Shown: one piece after another, positions 8,734 through 18,450 of the stretch
Layout of the letters: each line of letters starts with the position of its first letter
How positions within the stretch are numbered: position 1 is the first letter of the stretch
Assembly: GCF_004745955.1 (NCBI RefSeq)
Contig: NZ_SRLD01000023.1
Location: forward strand, 24,094 to 88,093
DNA from: Hymenobacter elongatus
GTDB lineage: Bacteria; Bacteroidota; Bacteroidia; Cytophagales; Hymenobacteraceae
DNA: 64,000 bases
Reading direction: 5' to 3'
Position numbers and translations under genes: made by a program
The notes under the pieces: model-generated
Databases searched by the model: none
What the model saw: only the letters and a program-made list of their open reading frames with translations
What the model was told of the DNA's origin: nothing

Positions 8734-8967
8734 CTACGCGCTACTGCTTTCTGGCAGGCCCTCCAGCAGCTCCTGTAGCACCGCCGCTTCCCGCTCCAGG
8801 CCCGCAATGCGGGCCTCCAGCGGCTTTTGTGGCCCGGTGCCGCAGTCGTAGAGCAGGCCACCTACAGCTTCGCCTTCGAACAGGGCCAGCCCGTTTTCTT
8901 CGCGGGCGGGGTTCGCTACCGGGCCGGTCCAGGCGCGCCGGGCATTTATGACAGGACTGGCGCCCAA
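8734..8967 (-). CDS. Possible small protein, unrecognised
   Basis: A 77-residue frame between the repeat and sbtA. It ends in a likely amphipathic coiled coil (LEARIAGLEREAAVLQELLEG) after a glycine-rich stretch EGEAVGGLLYDCGTG. I recognise no family. It could be the C-terminal remnant of an older gene or a chance frame in GC-rich DNA. Low confidence. Confidence 0.25.
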   Translation of the reverse strand: MGASPVINARRAWTGPVANPAREENGLALFEGEAVGGLLYDCGTGPQKPLEARIAGLEREAAVLQELLEGLPESSSA

Positions 8968-8991
8968 TACGCTCCTCCCCGCAGAGCGGCC

Positions 8992-9957
8992 CTAGTAATG
9001 CTGAACGATGGCAAAATACAGCGGTATGCCCACTGTGATATTGAAAGGGAACGTAACACCCAGTGCCATTGGTAAATACAGGCCCGGGTCAGCTGTGGGA
9101 GCAGCCAGGCGCATCGCTGCCGGTACGGCAATGTAAGAAGCGCTAGCTGCCAGAATAGCGAAGATGAAACGGTCGCCTACACTGTCGGTTACCAAGTGGC
9201 TGAGAGCCGCTACTAGGCAGCCATTTACCAAGGGTACCAGCACGGCAAACCCCGTAACGAAGCGCCCATAACGCAGGAAGGTGGCAAAGCGACGGGCCGT
9301 AACCATACCCATTTCAAGTAGAAAGATTGCCAGGAACCCTTTAAAGATATCGGTGGTGAAAGGCTTGATCCCGTCGGCCTGCTTGGTATCGGCAATGAGG
9401 CCGATAACGAGACTGCCAAGCACCATGAGCACGCTGCCGTTGGTGAAGGAGTGTTGCACGATGGGACCCAGCCGAGGTGCCGCTTCAGCCGAGGGAGCCT
9501 CGTAGCGCATCATGAGAATAACTCCCACAATGATGGCCGGCGCTTCCATTAAGGCCATCACGGCTACCATGTGCCCGCCAAAGTGCAGCTTCTGACCATC
9601 GAGAAACGATACGGCCGATACAAAGGTGACGGCGCTTACCGAGCCATAAGCCGCCGCCACGGCTCCGGCGTCGGCGATACTTAGCCGTCCCTTCAGCAGG
9701 AAGAAAGTATACAGGGGAATCAAGCCTGCCAGCAGCAGCCCAAAGCCCAAAGAGTAGAGTATTTCGGCGCTGAAAGTACTATGGGCCAGTTCCTGACCGC
9801 CCTTGAAGCCGATGGAAAATAGCAGGTAGAGAGAAATGAACTTGATAGTAGATGGTGGAATCTCCAGGTCGCTTTTAACGACCGTGGCCACTATGCCGAG
9901 CACGAAAAAGAGTAGCGTGGGATTGGTTAGGTTCGAAATCAGTAGGGGTATGTCCAT
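8992..9957 (-). CDS. Sodium-dependent bicarbonate permease, SbtA-like
   Basis: A 321-residue integral membrane protein with about ten hydrophobic segments. It matches the SbtA/DUF897 family: an opening of the type NPTLLFFVLGIVATVVKSDLEIP, the conserved FKGGQELA, AYGSVSAVTFVSA and the C-terminal ASYIAVPAAMR and NPG-type elements (PADPGLYLP here reads PTADPGLYLP). SbtA in cyanobacteria imports bicarbonate with sodium. The start at MDIPLLISNL is chosen because the upstream frame reads as non-family sequence. It is divergent from an isocitrate dehydrogenase, 240 bases away. No SbtB-like PII partner is adjacent. Confidence 0.85.
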   Translation of the reverse strand: MDIPLLISNLTNPTLLFFVLGIVATVVKSDLEIPPSTIKFISLYLLFSIGFKGGQELAHSTFSAEILYSLGFGLLLAGLIPLYTFFLLKGRLSIADAGAVAAAYGSVSAVTFVSAVSFLDGQKLHFGGHMVAVMALMEAPAIIVGVILMMRYEAPSAEAAPRLGPIVQHSFTNGSVLMVLGSLVIGLIADTKQADGIKPFTTDIFKGFLAIFLLEMGMVTARRFATFLRYGRFVTGFAVLVPLVNGCLVAALSHLVTDSVGDRFIFAILAASASYIAVPAAMRLAAPTADPGLYLPMALGVTFPFNITVGIPLYFAIVQHY

Positions 9958-10197
9958 AAGGAGAACAAGAAAAAAGGCAGGAAAAAGGGATATGTACACT
10001 ACTTCGCCACAGGCTGGCACCACCGGCCACCTGTTGCGCACAGTGCTAAAATGGCTGCAAAGGTAACTTTTGTGCTAGTAAAACAATCACGAAAAATAAA
10101 ACTGATATCTGTAATGATGGTAATGCTATTAAAAAAAGGGGTCCATACATTTGTGCCGGTGCTCACCCGCCTCTTTCCTTCCTATTTAGTAGAACAT
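9958..10197. other. Divergent intergenic region sbtA / isocitrate dehydrogenase
   Basis: A 240-base region that must contain both promoters. It is more AT-rich than the neighbouring genes in 10080-10200. I saw no clear operator or riboswitch. Confidence 0.4.
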
Positions 10198-11685
10198 ATG
10201 AACCCTAGTGTTCCTATCACGGTCGCCGTCGGCGACGGCATCGGCCCGGAGATTATGAGCCAGACTCTGCGCATCCTAGAGGCAGCCGGTGCCGCATTGG
10301 TGCCAGAATTCATTGAAGTGGGAGAGGCAACATATCGGGCCGGGAACACGTCGGGCATTGGTCCGGAGGCATGGGAGTCGCTGCGGCGCACCAAAGTGTT
10401 GCTCAAGGCCCCCATCACCACGCCGCTGGGCGGGGGCTATAAAAGCCTGAACGTGACGCTACGCAAAATGCTAGGCCTGTATGCTAACGTGCGCCCCAAC
10501 CGCTCACTACACCCGGCCGTAGCCACGCGCTTTCCCACCTTAGACGTAGTTATTATCCGGGAGAATGAGGAGGACCTCTACGCTGGCATCGAGCACCAGC
10601 AGACGCCCGATGTGGTGCAGTGCCTAAAGCTGGTAAGCCGTACCGGATGCGAGAAAATCGTGCGTTACGCTTTCGAGTACTGTCGGCAACACAGCCGCGG
10701 CAAGCTCACCTGCATGACCAAGGACAATATTATGAAGCTCACCGACGGGTTGTTTCACCGCGTGTTCATGGAAATCGGGCAGGAGTACCCCGACATTGCG
10801 CAAGACCATCAGATCATCGACATTGGGGCAGCACGCCTGGCCGACACACCCGAGCGCTACGATGTGGTAGTGACCCTGAACCTGTATGGCGACATTATTT
10901 CCGATATTGTGGCCCAGGTAGCTGGCTCAGTAGGCCTGGCTGGCTCGTCCAATGTGGGTGACCACGGTGCCCTGTTTGAGGCCATCCACGGTTCGGCTCC
11001 CGACATTGCTGGCCAGGACGTGGCCAACCCCAGTGGGCTGTTGCAAGCCGCTGTGCTCATGTTGAAACATCTGGGCCAGCACGACGTGGCCGCCCGCGTA
11101 CACAACGCCTGGCTGTGCGCCCTGGAAGAGGGACAGCATACGGCCGACATTTACCGCCCCGAAACCAGCCGGGCCAAGGTCGGGACGACTGCTTTTGCCG
11201 ATGCCGTCATTGCCCGCCTGGGACGTTTGCCGCAGCAGCTAGCACCAATGATGGTTCCAACTGTCCAAGCTAGGCCGGTGCGCACGGCCAGAACGATACA
11301 GCGCTATGGCCCCGCCATGGTGCAGCAGCAACTGGTAGGCATTGACATATTTTTGCGCTGGGATGGTACCAATGCCCACGAATTGGGCACCATGCTGGAA
11401 GAACTGACCGGTCACCGGATGCAGCTCAAACTTATTACGAACCGCGGGGTGAAAGTATACCCTCAGGGCCACCCCGAAACCTTTTGCACCGACCATTGGC
11501 GTTGCCGCTTTGTGTCGGCGCAGGCCCGAACAGTCAGTGAAAAGCCTGCCTTCGTCCCTGTTGCGTTTCTGGACGTGCTGGCGCTGTTGCACCGGCTCTG
11601 TGACTGCGGACTCTACATCATCAAAATTGAGCACTTATACCTGATGAACGGTCAGCGGGCGTTTTCGCTGGGCCAAGGCGAATAA
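10198..11685 (+). CDS. Isocitrate dehydrogenase with C-terminal extension (Thermus type), probably NAD-linked
   Basis: A 495-residue beta-decarboxylating dehydrogenase. The N-terminal two thirds carry the family elements: VGDGIGPE, the substrate loop SLNVTLRKMLGLYANVRPNR and the signature NLYGDIISDIVAQVAGSVGLAGSSN. A C-terminal domain of roughly 130 residues follows (from about QRYGPAMVQQQLVGIDIF), as in Thermus-type isocitrate dehydrogenases. The serine and asparagine in SLNV favour isocitrate over isopropylmalate. The cofactor segment reads HGSAPDIAG, with aspartate where NADP-specific enzymes have a lysine-tyrosine pair, which suggests NAD. The start is the ATG of MNPSVPITV. It releases CO2 in the TCA cycle. 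Confidence 0.87.
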   Translation: MNPSVPITVAVGDGIGPEIMSQTLRILEAAGAALVPEFIEVGEATYRAGNTSGIGPEAWESLRRTKVLLKAPITTPLGGGYKSLNVTLRKMLGLYANVRPNRSLHPAVATRFPTLDVVIIRENEEDLYAGIEHQQTPDVVQCLKLVSRTGCEKIVRYAFEYCRQHSRGKLTCMTKDNIMKLTDGLFHRVFMEIGQEYPDIAQDHQIIDIGAARLADTPERYDVVVTLNLYGDIISDIVAQVAGSVGLAGSSNVGDHGALFEAIHGSAPDIAGQDVANPSGLLQAAVLMLKHLGQHDVAARVHNAWLCALEEGQHTADIYRPETSRAKVGTTAFADAVIARLGRLPQQLAPMMVPTVQARPVRTARTIQRYGPAMVQQQLVGIDIFLRWDGTNAHELGTMLEELTGHRMQLKLITNRGVKVYPQGHPETFCTDHWRCRFVSAQARTVSEKPAFVPVAFLDVLALLHRLCDCGLYIIKIEHLYLMNGQRAFSLGQGE

Positions 11686-12067
11686 GGCAACCCGTAGAGA
11701 AGCATACATTCTTAACGACAGGCAGGTCAGCCATCTGTGGCCGTTGCGGCTAAAACCGGCTTCGGACAAATTAGATCCAAGAGGCTAGGGCAGTACCCGC
11801 TACCTGGTGCGACTTGCATAGCTCATGTACCAGAGGCAATCAACATGGGTTATGCGAACTACAAAGTACGCCCTACTGTGTCCCAACGAGCATTTCCTCA
11901 TCTGGCGTCGGGGTAGGGCAGCGTAGCGCGTGCCGCCCGACTGCATAAAGTAAGGAATATAGGCTGCCACGTAGCAGCATAGTCGAGCCGTACCATTTGT
12001 TGTACGGTGCCGACCTTCAGATACTGATGATTCCGCTCGGCCAAGGCCAGGCTGGCCCGCGGTTACC
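11686..12067. other. 382-base intergenic region, nothing recognised
   Basis: No frame with a credible start and no hairpin terminator was seen. The minus strand holds an open stretch near 11900-12060 without a start codon; it may be decayed coding DNA but matches nothing I recognise. Confidence 0.4.
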
Positions 12068-12508
12068 TCAGAACCGAATCACGTCTTCGCGTACGAAGGT
12101 GGCCAGCAAGTCGTATAGGGCGGCGTCTTCGGAGGTGGCCGTGGAGAGAAGCCGGGGGGCGCGGGCCGGATTGAGGTAGCCTTTCAGATGCTTGAAATCG
12201 GCGGGGTTCACGGCTTTGAAGCCCATGGACCACTGCGAGAAATTACGCTGCTGAATGGGGCCATCGGCGAGCTTTAGCACGTCGTGGTGGCGGAAGTCAC
12301 GCTCGATTTTCTCGAAGATGAAATACACTTCTTCCTGGCTGCCCTCCAGCACCTGCATGATTTCGCCCTGGCTGTAGAGCAGTACGCCGGTGAGGCCGTG
12401 GGCAGTGTTCCAGGCGCGCGACTGGGCAAGGATGGCTTGCAGCTCCGGTTCCTGCAAGGAAGCCGTAGCCGAGCTTTGATACACCAGATGATAGAGGGGA
12501 ACCGGCAT
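12068..12508 (-). CDS. BLUF-domain blue-light sensor protein
   Basis: A 146-residue stand-alone BLUF protein. BLUF domains bind FAD and respond to blue light through a conserved tyrosine and glutamine. Both are visible: Tyr10 in LYHLVYQS and Gln52 in IMQVLEG. Asn34 in AWNTAHGLTGVLLY, Trp93 and Met95 in FSQWSMGF complete the flavin-pocket set. About 45 C-terminal residues follow the core and would form the capping helices. No output domain is fused, so it must act through a partner protein. The neighbouring genes (isocitrate dehydrogenase, dnaN) do not suggest which one. Confidence 0.93.
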   Translation of the reverse strand: MPVPLYHLVYQSSATASLQEPELQAILAQSRAWNTAHGLTGVLLYSQGEIMQVLEGSQEEVYFIFEKIERDFRHHDVLKLADGPIQQRNFSQWSMGFKAVNPADFKHLKGYLNPARAPRLLSTATSEDAALYDLLATFVREDVIRF

Positions 12509-12668
12509 GCGGGAAGGTAGAGATACTATAGAGAGAAGCAGTCAATTAAATCCCTTAATTAGACTATTGCAACAGATGAGGTGGAAATCTATTTCCGTTG
12601 TACAAGGCAGCAGCGCCTACTGCCCAAAACCACCTGGGGCGGCACTAGAAAACCCCGCCGGGGTTTCC

Positions 12669-12676
12669 TATCTTTG
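12669..12676 (+). promoter_or_regulatory. Candidate -7 box of dnaN
   Basis: TATCTTTG, an exact fit to the Bacteroidota TAnnTTTG box, 36 bases before the dnaN ATG. No clear -33 TTG at the usual distance. Confidence 0.55.
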
Positions 12677-12712
12677 TCCTCTTCCACAAAAACGCCAGCC
12701 AACCCCGCCTAT

Positions 12713-13837
12713 ATGAAGTTTATCGTATCATCTTCTGCCTTGCTTAAGCAGCTCCAGAGCATCAACGGCGTGGTGACCAACAACCCCGTGGTGCCGATTC
12801 TGGAGAACTTTCTCTTCGAAATCGAGGATGGCAAGCTGACGATTACGGCCTCCGATCTGGAGACCAGCATGATTACGGAGCTGCCCGTGGAAGCTCGCGA
12901 AAGTGGCCGCATTGCCGCGCCCGCCCGTATTCTGCTCGATACGCTGAAGAACCTCCCCGACCAGCCCGTGACCTTCACTCTGGACGAGGAAACCTACACC
13001 ATCGAAATCAGCTCGGCCAATGGCCGCTACAAGCTAGCCGGCGAAAACGCCACCGATTTCCCCCGCGTGCCGGTCGTGAAGGGCTCGGCCCCGCTTGAGA
13101 TTCCCTCCTCGTCGTTGTCGCGCGCTATCAACAAGACCATCTTCGCCGTGAGCACCGACGAGCTGCGCCCCGCCATGACCGGCATCTTGGTGCAGCTGGC
13201 CGACAGCCAGATAACCTTTGTGGCCACCGATGGCCACCGCCTGCTACGCTACCGCCGCTCCGACGTGGGCGCGGGCCAGACGGCTAACCTGATTATTCCG
13301 CGCAAAGCGTTTAATCTGCTCAAAGGGGCGTTGCCTTCGGAGGCAACCACGGTGCGCGTCGAGTTCAACAACTCCAATGCCTTCTTCAGCTTCAACCAGA
13401 TGCGCCTCGTGTGCCGTCTGATTGATGAGCGCTACCCCGATTACGAAAACGTAATTCCGGTGAGCAACCCCAACAAGCTCATCATCAGCCGCGCCGAGCT
13501 GCTGAACTCGGTGAAGCGCATCATGATCTACTCGAACAAAACCACCCACCAGGTGCGCCTGCGCCTGGCCGGTTCCGAGCTGACCATTTCGGCCGAAGAC
13601 CTCGACTTCTCGAACGAAGCCAACGAGCGCCTAGCCTGCCAGTACGAGGGCGAAGACATGGAAATAGGCTTCAACGCCCGTTTCCTGGCTGAAATGCTCT
13701 CCAATATCGACTCCGAGGAAATCACGCTGGAGCTGAGCACGCCCAACCGCGCCGGCCTGCTCATGCCAACCGTGGCCGATGACAACGAGAGCATCCTGAT
13801 GCTAGTAATGCCGGTGATGCTGAACAACTACGTGTAA
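12713..13837 (+). CDS. dnaN: DNA polymerase III beta subunit (sliding clamp)
   Basis: A 374-residue clamp, the standard length. It opens MKFIVSSSALLKQLQSINGVV and shows the three repeated clamp folds, with VATDGHRL near the middle and the conserved C-terminal block ending LVMPVMLNNYV. It forms a ring that tethers DNA polymerase III. The ATG of MKFIV is the family start; the in-frame extension upstream is not conserved in style. dnaA is not adjacent, so this is not an obvious origin region. gldC follows beyond a palindromic repeat, an arrangement that may be lineage-specific. Confidence 0.97.
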   Translation: MKFIVSSSALLKQLQSINGVVTNNPVVPILENFLFEIEDGKLTITASDLETSMITELPVEARESGRIAAPARILLDTLKNLPDQPVTFTLDEETYTIEISSANGRYKLAGENATDFPRVPVVKGSAPLEIPSSSLSRAINKTIFAVSTDELRPAMTGILVQLADSQITFVATDGHRLLRYRRSDVGAGQTANLIIPRKAFNLLKGALPSEATTVRVEFNNSNAFFSFNQMRLVCRLIDERYPDYENVIPVSNPNKLIISRAELLNSVKRIMIYSNKTTHQVRLRLAGSELTISAEDLDFSNEANERLACQYEGEDMEIGFNARFLAEMLSNIDSEEITLELSTPNRAGLLMPTVADDNESILMLVMPVMLNNYV

Positions 13838-13870
13838 CGACGGTTGGCCTGCCTGCACAACAACAATGTA

Positions 13871-13964
13871 GAACGTCATGCTGAGCCTGTCGAAGCATCT
13901 CTCCCGCAGTGGTAATCAGACGACCATTGCACGCGAGATGCTTCAACAAGCTCGGCATGACGTT
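13871..13964. repeat. REP-like palindrome between dnaN and gldC
   Basis: Arms begin GAACGTCATGCTGAGCCTGT and end AGCTCGGCATGACGTTC, with GAAGCATCTCT and GAGATGCTTC inside. Same family as 8521-8623, more diverged. The gldC start lies 21 bases beyond it. Confidence 0.8.
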
Positions 13965-13984
13965 CTTTTAAAATTCCTTTACCG

Positions 13985-14323
13985 ATGAAAAAATCCGAAA
14001 TCCGCTTCAGCATTGCCCTCGACGACAAAAAAGTACCCGAGGCCATCAGCTGGACGGCTACCGATGCGGGTCCCGATATCCATTTTGCCAAGGCCATTAA
14101 TATTGCCCTCTGGGACCGGGACGAGCGGGGCACGATGAAAATTGACCTCTGGACCAAGGAGATGCCCGTCGATGAAATGAAGCGCTTCTGCGTGGATACA
14201 ATGGGTGCCATGGCCGAAAGCCTGGAAACAGCAACCAGCGACAAAGAAATGGCCACCAAAATGCGTAATCTATGCCGTGAGCTGACCGACTACTTAAATA
14301 AGCAGGAAGCCGAGCAGCGCTAA
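13985..14323 (+). CDS. gldC: Gliding motility protein GldC
   Basis: A 112-residue cytoplasmic protein matching GldC in length and sequence (MKKSEIRFSIALDDKKVPE, then ISWTATDAG and ALWDRDERGTMKIDLWTKEMPVDEMKRF). GldC supports gliding in Flavobacterium, but its molecular role is not settled. It stands 5.5 kb from gldAFG and is followed by a strong terminator. Confidence 0.95.
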   Translation: MKKSEIRFSIALDDKKVPEAISWTATDAGPDIHFAKAINIALWDRDERGTMKIDLWTKEMPVDEMKRFCVDTMGAMAESLETATSDKEMATKMRNLCRELTDYLNKQEAEQR

Positions 14324-14337
14324 GCAACACTACTACG

Positions 14338-14373
14338 AAAAAGCCCCACCGGATGATTCCGGCGGGGCTTTTT
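14338..14373. terminator. Bidirectional terminator between gldC and a convergent gene
   Basis: AAAAAGCCCCACCGGA, a TGAT loop, then TCCGGCGGGGCTTTTT. T-runs on both strands serve gldC and the convergent exported protein. Confidence 0.85.
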
Positions 14374-14393
14374 CTTTCTGCGGGCTAGGCGTA

Positions 14394-14906
14394 TTAGCGG
14401 GTCTGCTCCGGGGCGGCCGGTCGGCCCTGGCCGATAACCGCGCCTTTGCTACTGGCCGGCAGTGGGTTCTGCACCGATTTCACGAAAACGGCATTCGTCT
14501 GCTTGGCGTAGGTCTTGTCGTATTGGTAGAACTCCTCGCGGGAATCGTAGTAGGCGCTGTATTGCGAGTTGCTCAGTACGCCACGGAGCTCCTGGTCCCG
14601 CTCCCGGCATACGGCCCCGCACTGCTCGTCAATCAGCCGGGTGTTGCCAGCATTCTTCTGCTCGATGGCAGCCATCTTGGCTACTTTATCTTCATTGATG
14701 GAGCGCAGGCGCGTGGCCTGGTAGCCGTTTAGACGCAGGTCACGAGCCATCTGGTCGGAGAGGCGCTTAGCGCGCTCCTGCACCGGGTTCAGGCGGGGAG
14801 TGGCCTTGGTTTTGTCCTGGGGTTGTATGATAGAGGGCTTCTGCTGAGCCTGCGCGCCCAGCGTGGCGGCCAGAATCAGCGCGGCGGTGGCAAGTTGATT
14901 TCTCAT
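14394..14906 (-). CDS. Exported helical protein, unrecognised
   Basis: A 170-residue protein with a signal peptide (MRNQLATAALILAATLGAQAQ) and predicted cleavage after AQA. The mature part is charged and helical, with RDLRLNGYQATRLRSINEDKVAKM, reminiscent of CpxP/Spy-like or DUF4890-type periplasmic helices, and a CGAVC pair of cysteines. The start at MRNQL is chosen to open the signal peptide. Function unknown; the resemblance to CpxP-like proteins is weak. Confidence 0.7.
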   Translation of the reverse strand: MRNQLATAALILAATLGAQAQQKPSIIQPQDKTKATPRLNPVQERAKRLSDQMARDLRLNGYQATRLRSINEDKVAKMAAIEQKNAGNTRLIDEQCGAVCRERDQELRGVLSNSQYSAYYDSREEFYQYDKTYAKQTNAVFVKSVQNPLPASSKGAVIGQGRPAAPEQTR

Positions 14907-15302
14907 TGTATAGAAGCGTTGGAGTAGAAGTGGAAGACTACCAACAGGCGGAAGCAAAGCTTTCGACGCCGGGCGGTTGTCTTTATCTAACGAAAAACTG
15001 TGCCAGGGAGTTCGTGTAACTTTTAGGGGACGCTGGTGCTGGGCCGGGCTCCTGGAGGAAAAAATGCAGCCATACAGTCTATTATTGCGAGCAGCTCGAA
15101 GTACTACACCCTATGAGACGCCGAAAGCCGCTCATGCGAAAAACCCTTTACCGCACAAGCAGTAAAGGGCTTTCTGATATAAGGGAATATTGTGCTCGGC
15201 AGAGTACGAATGGACGCCATTGACTGCGCGGAACCCGCTACTCGCAGTGCAATGACAGGAAGTACACATGAGCACACATTGCTCACAGTAGCACGCCACG
15301 CT
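14907..15302. other. 396-base intergenic region
   Basis: Holds the dcd terminator at 15139-15174. The rest shows no gene, RNA or repeat I can recognise. Confidence 0.5.
15139..15174 (-). terminator. Terminator of dcd
   Basis: Read on the minus strand, AAAGCCCTTTACTGC pairs with GTAAAGGGTTTTT with one mismatch, ending in a T-run. It lies 130 bases after the dcd stop. Confidence 0.65.
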
Positions 15303-15842
15303 CTACCAGGTGTTTTTCCACATCATCGACTCTACCGGCTTGTCGGTGCGGTCGTTGTATTTGGCGTTGGCCTTGCGGTTGTAAAAGGTCTGCACGTCGC
15401 CCTGCACGGCGAAGTAGATAAGCTGGCCGATGGGCATGCCAGGATAGATGCGCACACGCTGGGTGACGGAAATTTCCAGCGTCCAGGTGTTGCAGAATCC
15501 TACGTCACCTTTGCCGGCGGTGGCGTGAATATCAATGCCCAGCCGGCCCACGCTCGATTTGCCTTCCAGAAACGGAACCTGGGCATGGCTTTCGGTATAC
15601 TCTTCCGTTACACCCAGATACAGCACACCGGGTTCCAGCACGAAGCCTTCAGCCGCTGATATCTCAAACACATCGATTTCATTATGCTTGCGGGCGTCCA
15701 GCACGGCGTCGCGGTAGGTAGCCAGGTAGCGGCCCAGGTGAACATCGTACGAGTTGGTGCCCAGGCAGGTGGGGTCGTAGGGCTCGATGACGATGTTGCC
15801 GCGCTCAATTTCGGCCAGAATCTGTTGATCGGTAAGAATCAT
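15303..15842 (-). CDS. dcd: dCTP deaminase
   Basis: A 179-residue enzyme that deaminates dCTP to dUTP for thymidylate synthesis. It shows the trimeric dUTPase/dCTP-deaminase fold: MILTDQQILAEI, the nucleotide-binding EGKSSVGRLGIDIHATAG and the catalytic glutamate in TWTLEISV. Length matches monofunctional dCTP deaminases. It stands 30 bases downstream of a membrane-anchored protein on the same strand, so co-transcription is possible. Confidence 0.95.
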   Translation of the reverse strand: MILTDQQILAEIERGNIVIEPYDPTCLGTNSYDVHLGRYLATYRDAVLDARKHNEIDVFEISAAEGFVLEPGVLYLGVTEEYTESHAQVPFLEGKSSVGRLGIDIHATAGKGDVGFCNTWTLEISVTQRVRIYPGMPIGQLIYFAVQGDVQTFYNRKANAKYNDRTDKPVESMMWKNTW

Positions 15843-15872
15843 AGGGGGAGAGTAGGAATGCTCTAATCGGGG

Positions 15873-16739
15873 TTACTCGGGGTCGTCTTCATCGCCGTAG
15901 CGGTCTTCGGGCAGGGAGTTGGCCGGGCGCTTGCGGGGGCGGCTGGCCTCGGGCTGCTGCTGTTCCAGCTCCTCGGCCAGCCCATCGAGGCGGGCGCGCA
16001 GGTCGGGCAGCACGGTGGTTATGACGTAGGCCAGCAGTAGGGTGGAGGTGGCCGCCAACAGCAGCGTTAGGTAGTCGACCCAATCGTGCTGCACTGCTCC
16101 GTCGAGTGCCCGGCCGGCTGAGGTGGGGGAGGCCAACGAGTTGGTTTCAGTCCGCTCGGGCTGGGGCGCGGGGTCTTCCACGGGCGCGCTGGTGGTGGGC
16201 ACGGCGTCCACATCAGCCGGTGGCACGGCGGCTTCATCGACGGCTACGTCTTCCGGACTGGGGTCCTCGGAGGCGTTGAACTGGGCGGAGGCCTGCTTGC
16301 CGGCGCGCTGCAACGAGCGAATCAGGGCTACCCGCTCATCGCGGGGCAACACCCGGATAAAGAACTCGAAGTTCTTGTCGATCAGGAGTTTGTTAAGCTG
16401 CTTCTCAAACTCGGCCAGGTCAGTGCGGCCTTTGCCAAAACGACTCTTGAAGCGCTCCGAGACGTCGTTGTAATTCAGGAATAGCTTTTTCAGGCTGGTA
16501 TTAGCCCCAAAGCCGTCAAACTGCTTGCGGGCTTGGTGGCTGCGTAGCGTAACGGGAAACTTGTTGCGGGTGAACGACTTATCGTAGACCGTTTCCATTG
16601 TCCGGAAATTGAGCTCGTCTACGGTGCGGTCGAACAGGCGCTTGTTAGCGGCGGCCGGCGCTTCTACCTGGGCATGCAAGGGGCCTGGGGCGGCAACCAG
16701 CAGGAAAACAAAGCAGAACAGAAAGCGAAATTGGCGCAT
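15873..16739 (-). CDS. Exported single-pass protein with acidic tail, unrecognised
   Basis: A 288-residue protein. It has a signal peptide (MRQFRFLFCFVFLLVAAPGPLHAQ), a helical domain of about 120 residues, a proline/alanine/acidic linker and one transmembrane segment near residues 228-248 (YLTLLLAATSTLLLAYVITTVLP). A cytoplasmic coiled coil and a very acidic end (EDRYGDEDDPE) follow. This topology (signal, periplasmic domain, one helix, charged tail) is seen but I cannot name the family. dcd follows closely. Confidence 0.6.
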   Translation of the reverse strand: MRQFRFLFCFVFLLVAAPGPLHAQVEAPAAANKRLFDRTVDELNFRTMETVYDKSFTRNKFPVTLRSHQARKQFDGFGANTSLKKLFLNYNDVSERFKSRFGKGRTDLAEFEKQLNKLLIDKNFEFFIRVLPRDERVALIRSLQRAGKQASAQFNASEDPSPEDVAVDEAAVPPADVDAVPTTSAPVEDPAPQPERTETNSLASPTSAGRALDGAVQHDWVDYLTLLLAATSTLLLAYVITTVLPDLRARLDGLAEELEQQQPEASRPRKRPANSLPEDRYGDEDDPE

Positions 16740-16760
16740 GGCAACAAAGCAGATTGGCCG

Positions 16761-16768
16761 CAAAGGTA
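16761..16768 (-). promoter_or_regulatory. Candidate -7 box
   Basis: Minus-strand TACCTTTG, 21 bases before the ATG at 16739. Exact TAnnTTTG match; no evident -33 element. Confidence 0.45.
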
Positions 16769-16827
16769 ACCAGTTGCCGTCGTGGTTCAGAAAAGGAGCG
16801 AAAAAACAGTTTTTCCTGTTTCTGTCA

Positions 16828-16984
16828 CCTCTCATCCTGAGCTTGCGAAGGATCTTCCTTGCCTACGCCACCGAAGTTCAATAAACGCAGAAAGCCCTTT
16901 CCTACCGCAGCAGGAAAGGGCTCTGTAGGTTGCATAGCGTTTGCCGTCAAGCCGAGGAAAGTTCTTCGCCAGCTCAGAATGACA
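16828..16984. repeat. Diverged inverted repeat flanking the hemL terminator
   Basis: TCATCCTGAGCTTGCGAAGGATCTTCC on the left (27 bases) has a loose complement GGAAAGTTCTTCGCC-AGCTCAGAATGACA on the right. The hairpin at 16891-16922 is nested between. Related in style to the REP-like family but more diverged. Confidence 0.5.
16891..16922 (-). terminator. Terminator of hemL
   Basis: Minus-strand AGCCCTTTCCTGCTGC pairs with AGGAAAGGGCTTTCT, located about 100 bases after the hemL stop. Confidence 0.65.
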
Positions 16985-17025
16985 GACGGTAAGTGTGACT
17001 GCCGCAAACCATTCAGCCCGGAGTC

Positions 17026-18342
<1,317 letters not shown>

Positions 18343-18450
18343 ATACAAAAAGGTAGAGCAAAGCCTCGCTTCGCGCATCGGTGAACAGGAACTGATGAAA
18401 AACGCCCGGCTGGCACGACTCGCAGCCAGTACGTGTGGCTACGCGTAAGG

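Noticed and set aside
12581..12712. N-terminal extension of dnaN
   Set aside because: A promoter box lies inside it and the clamp family starts at MKFIV.
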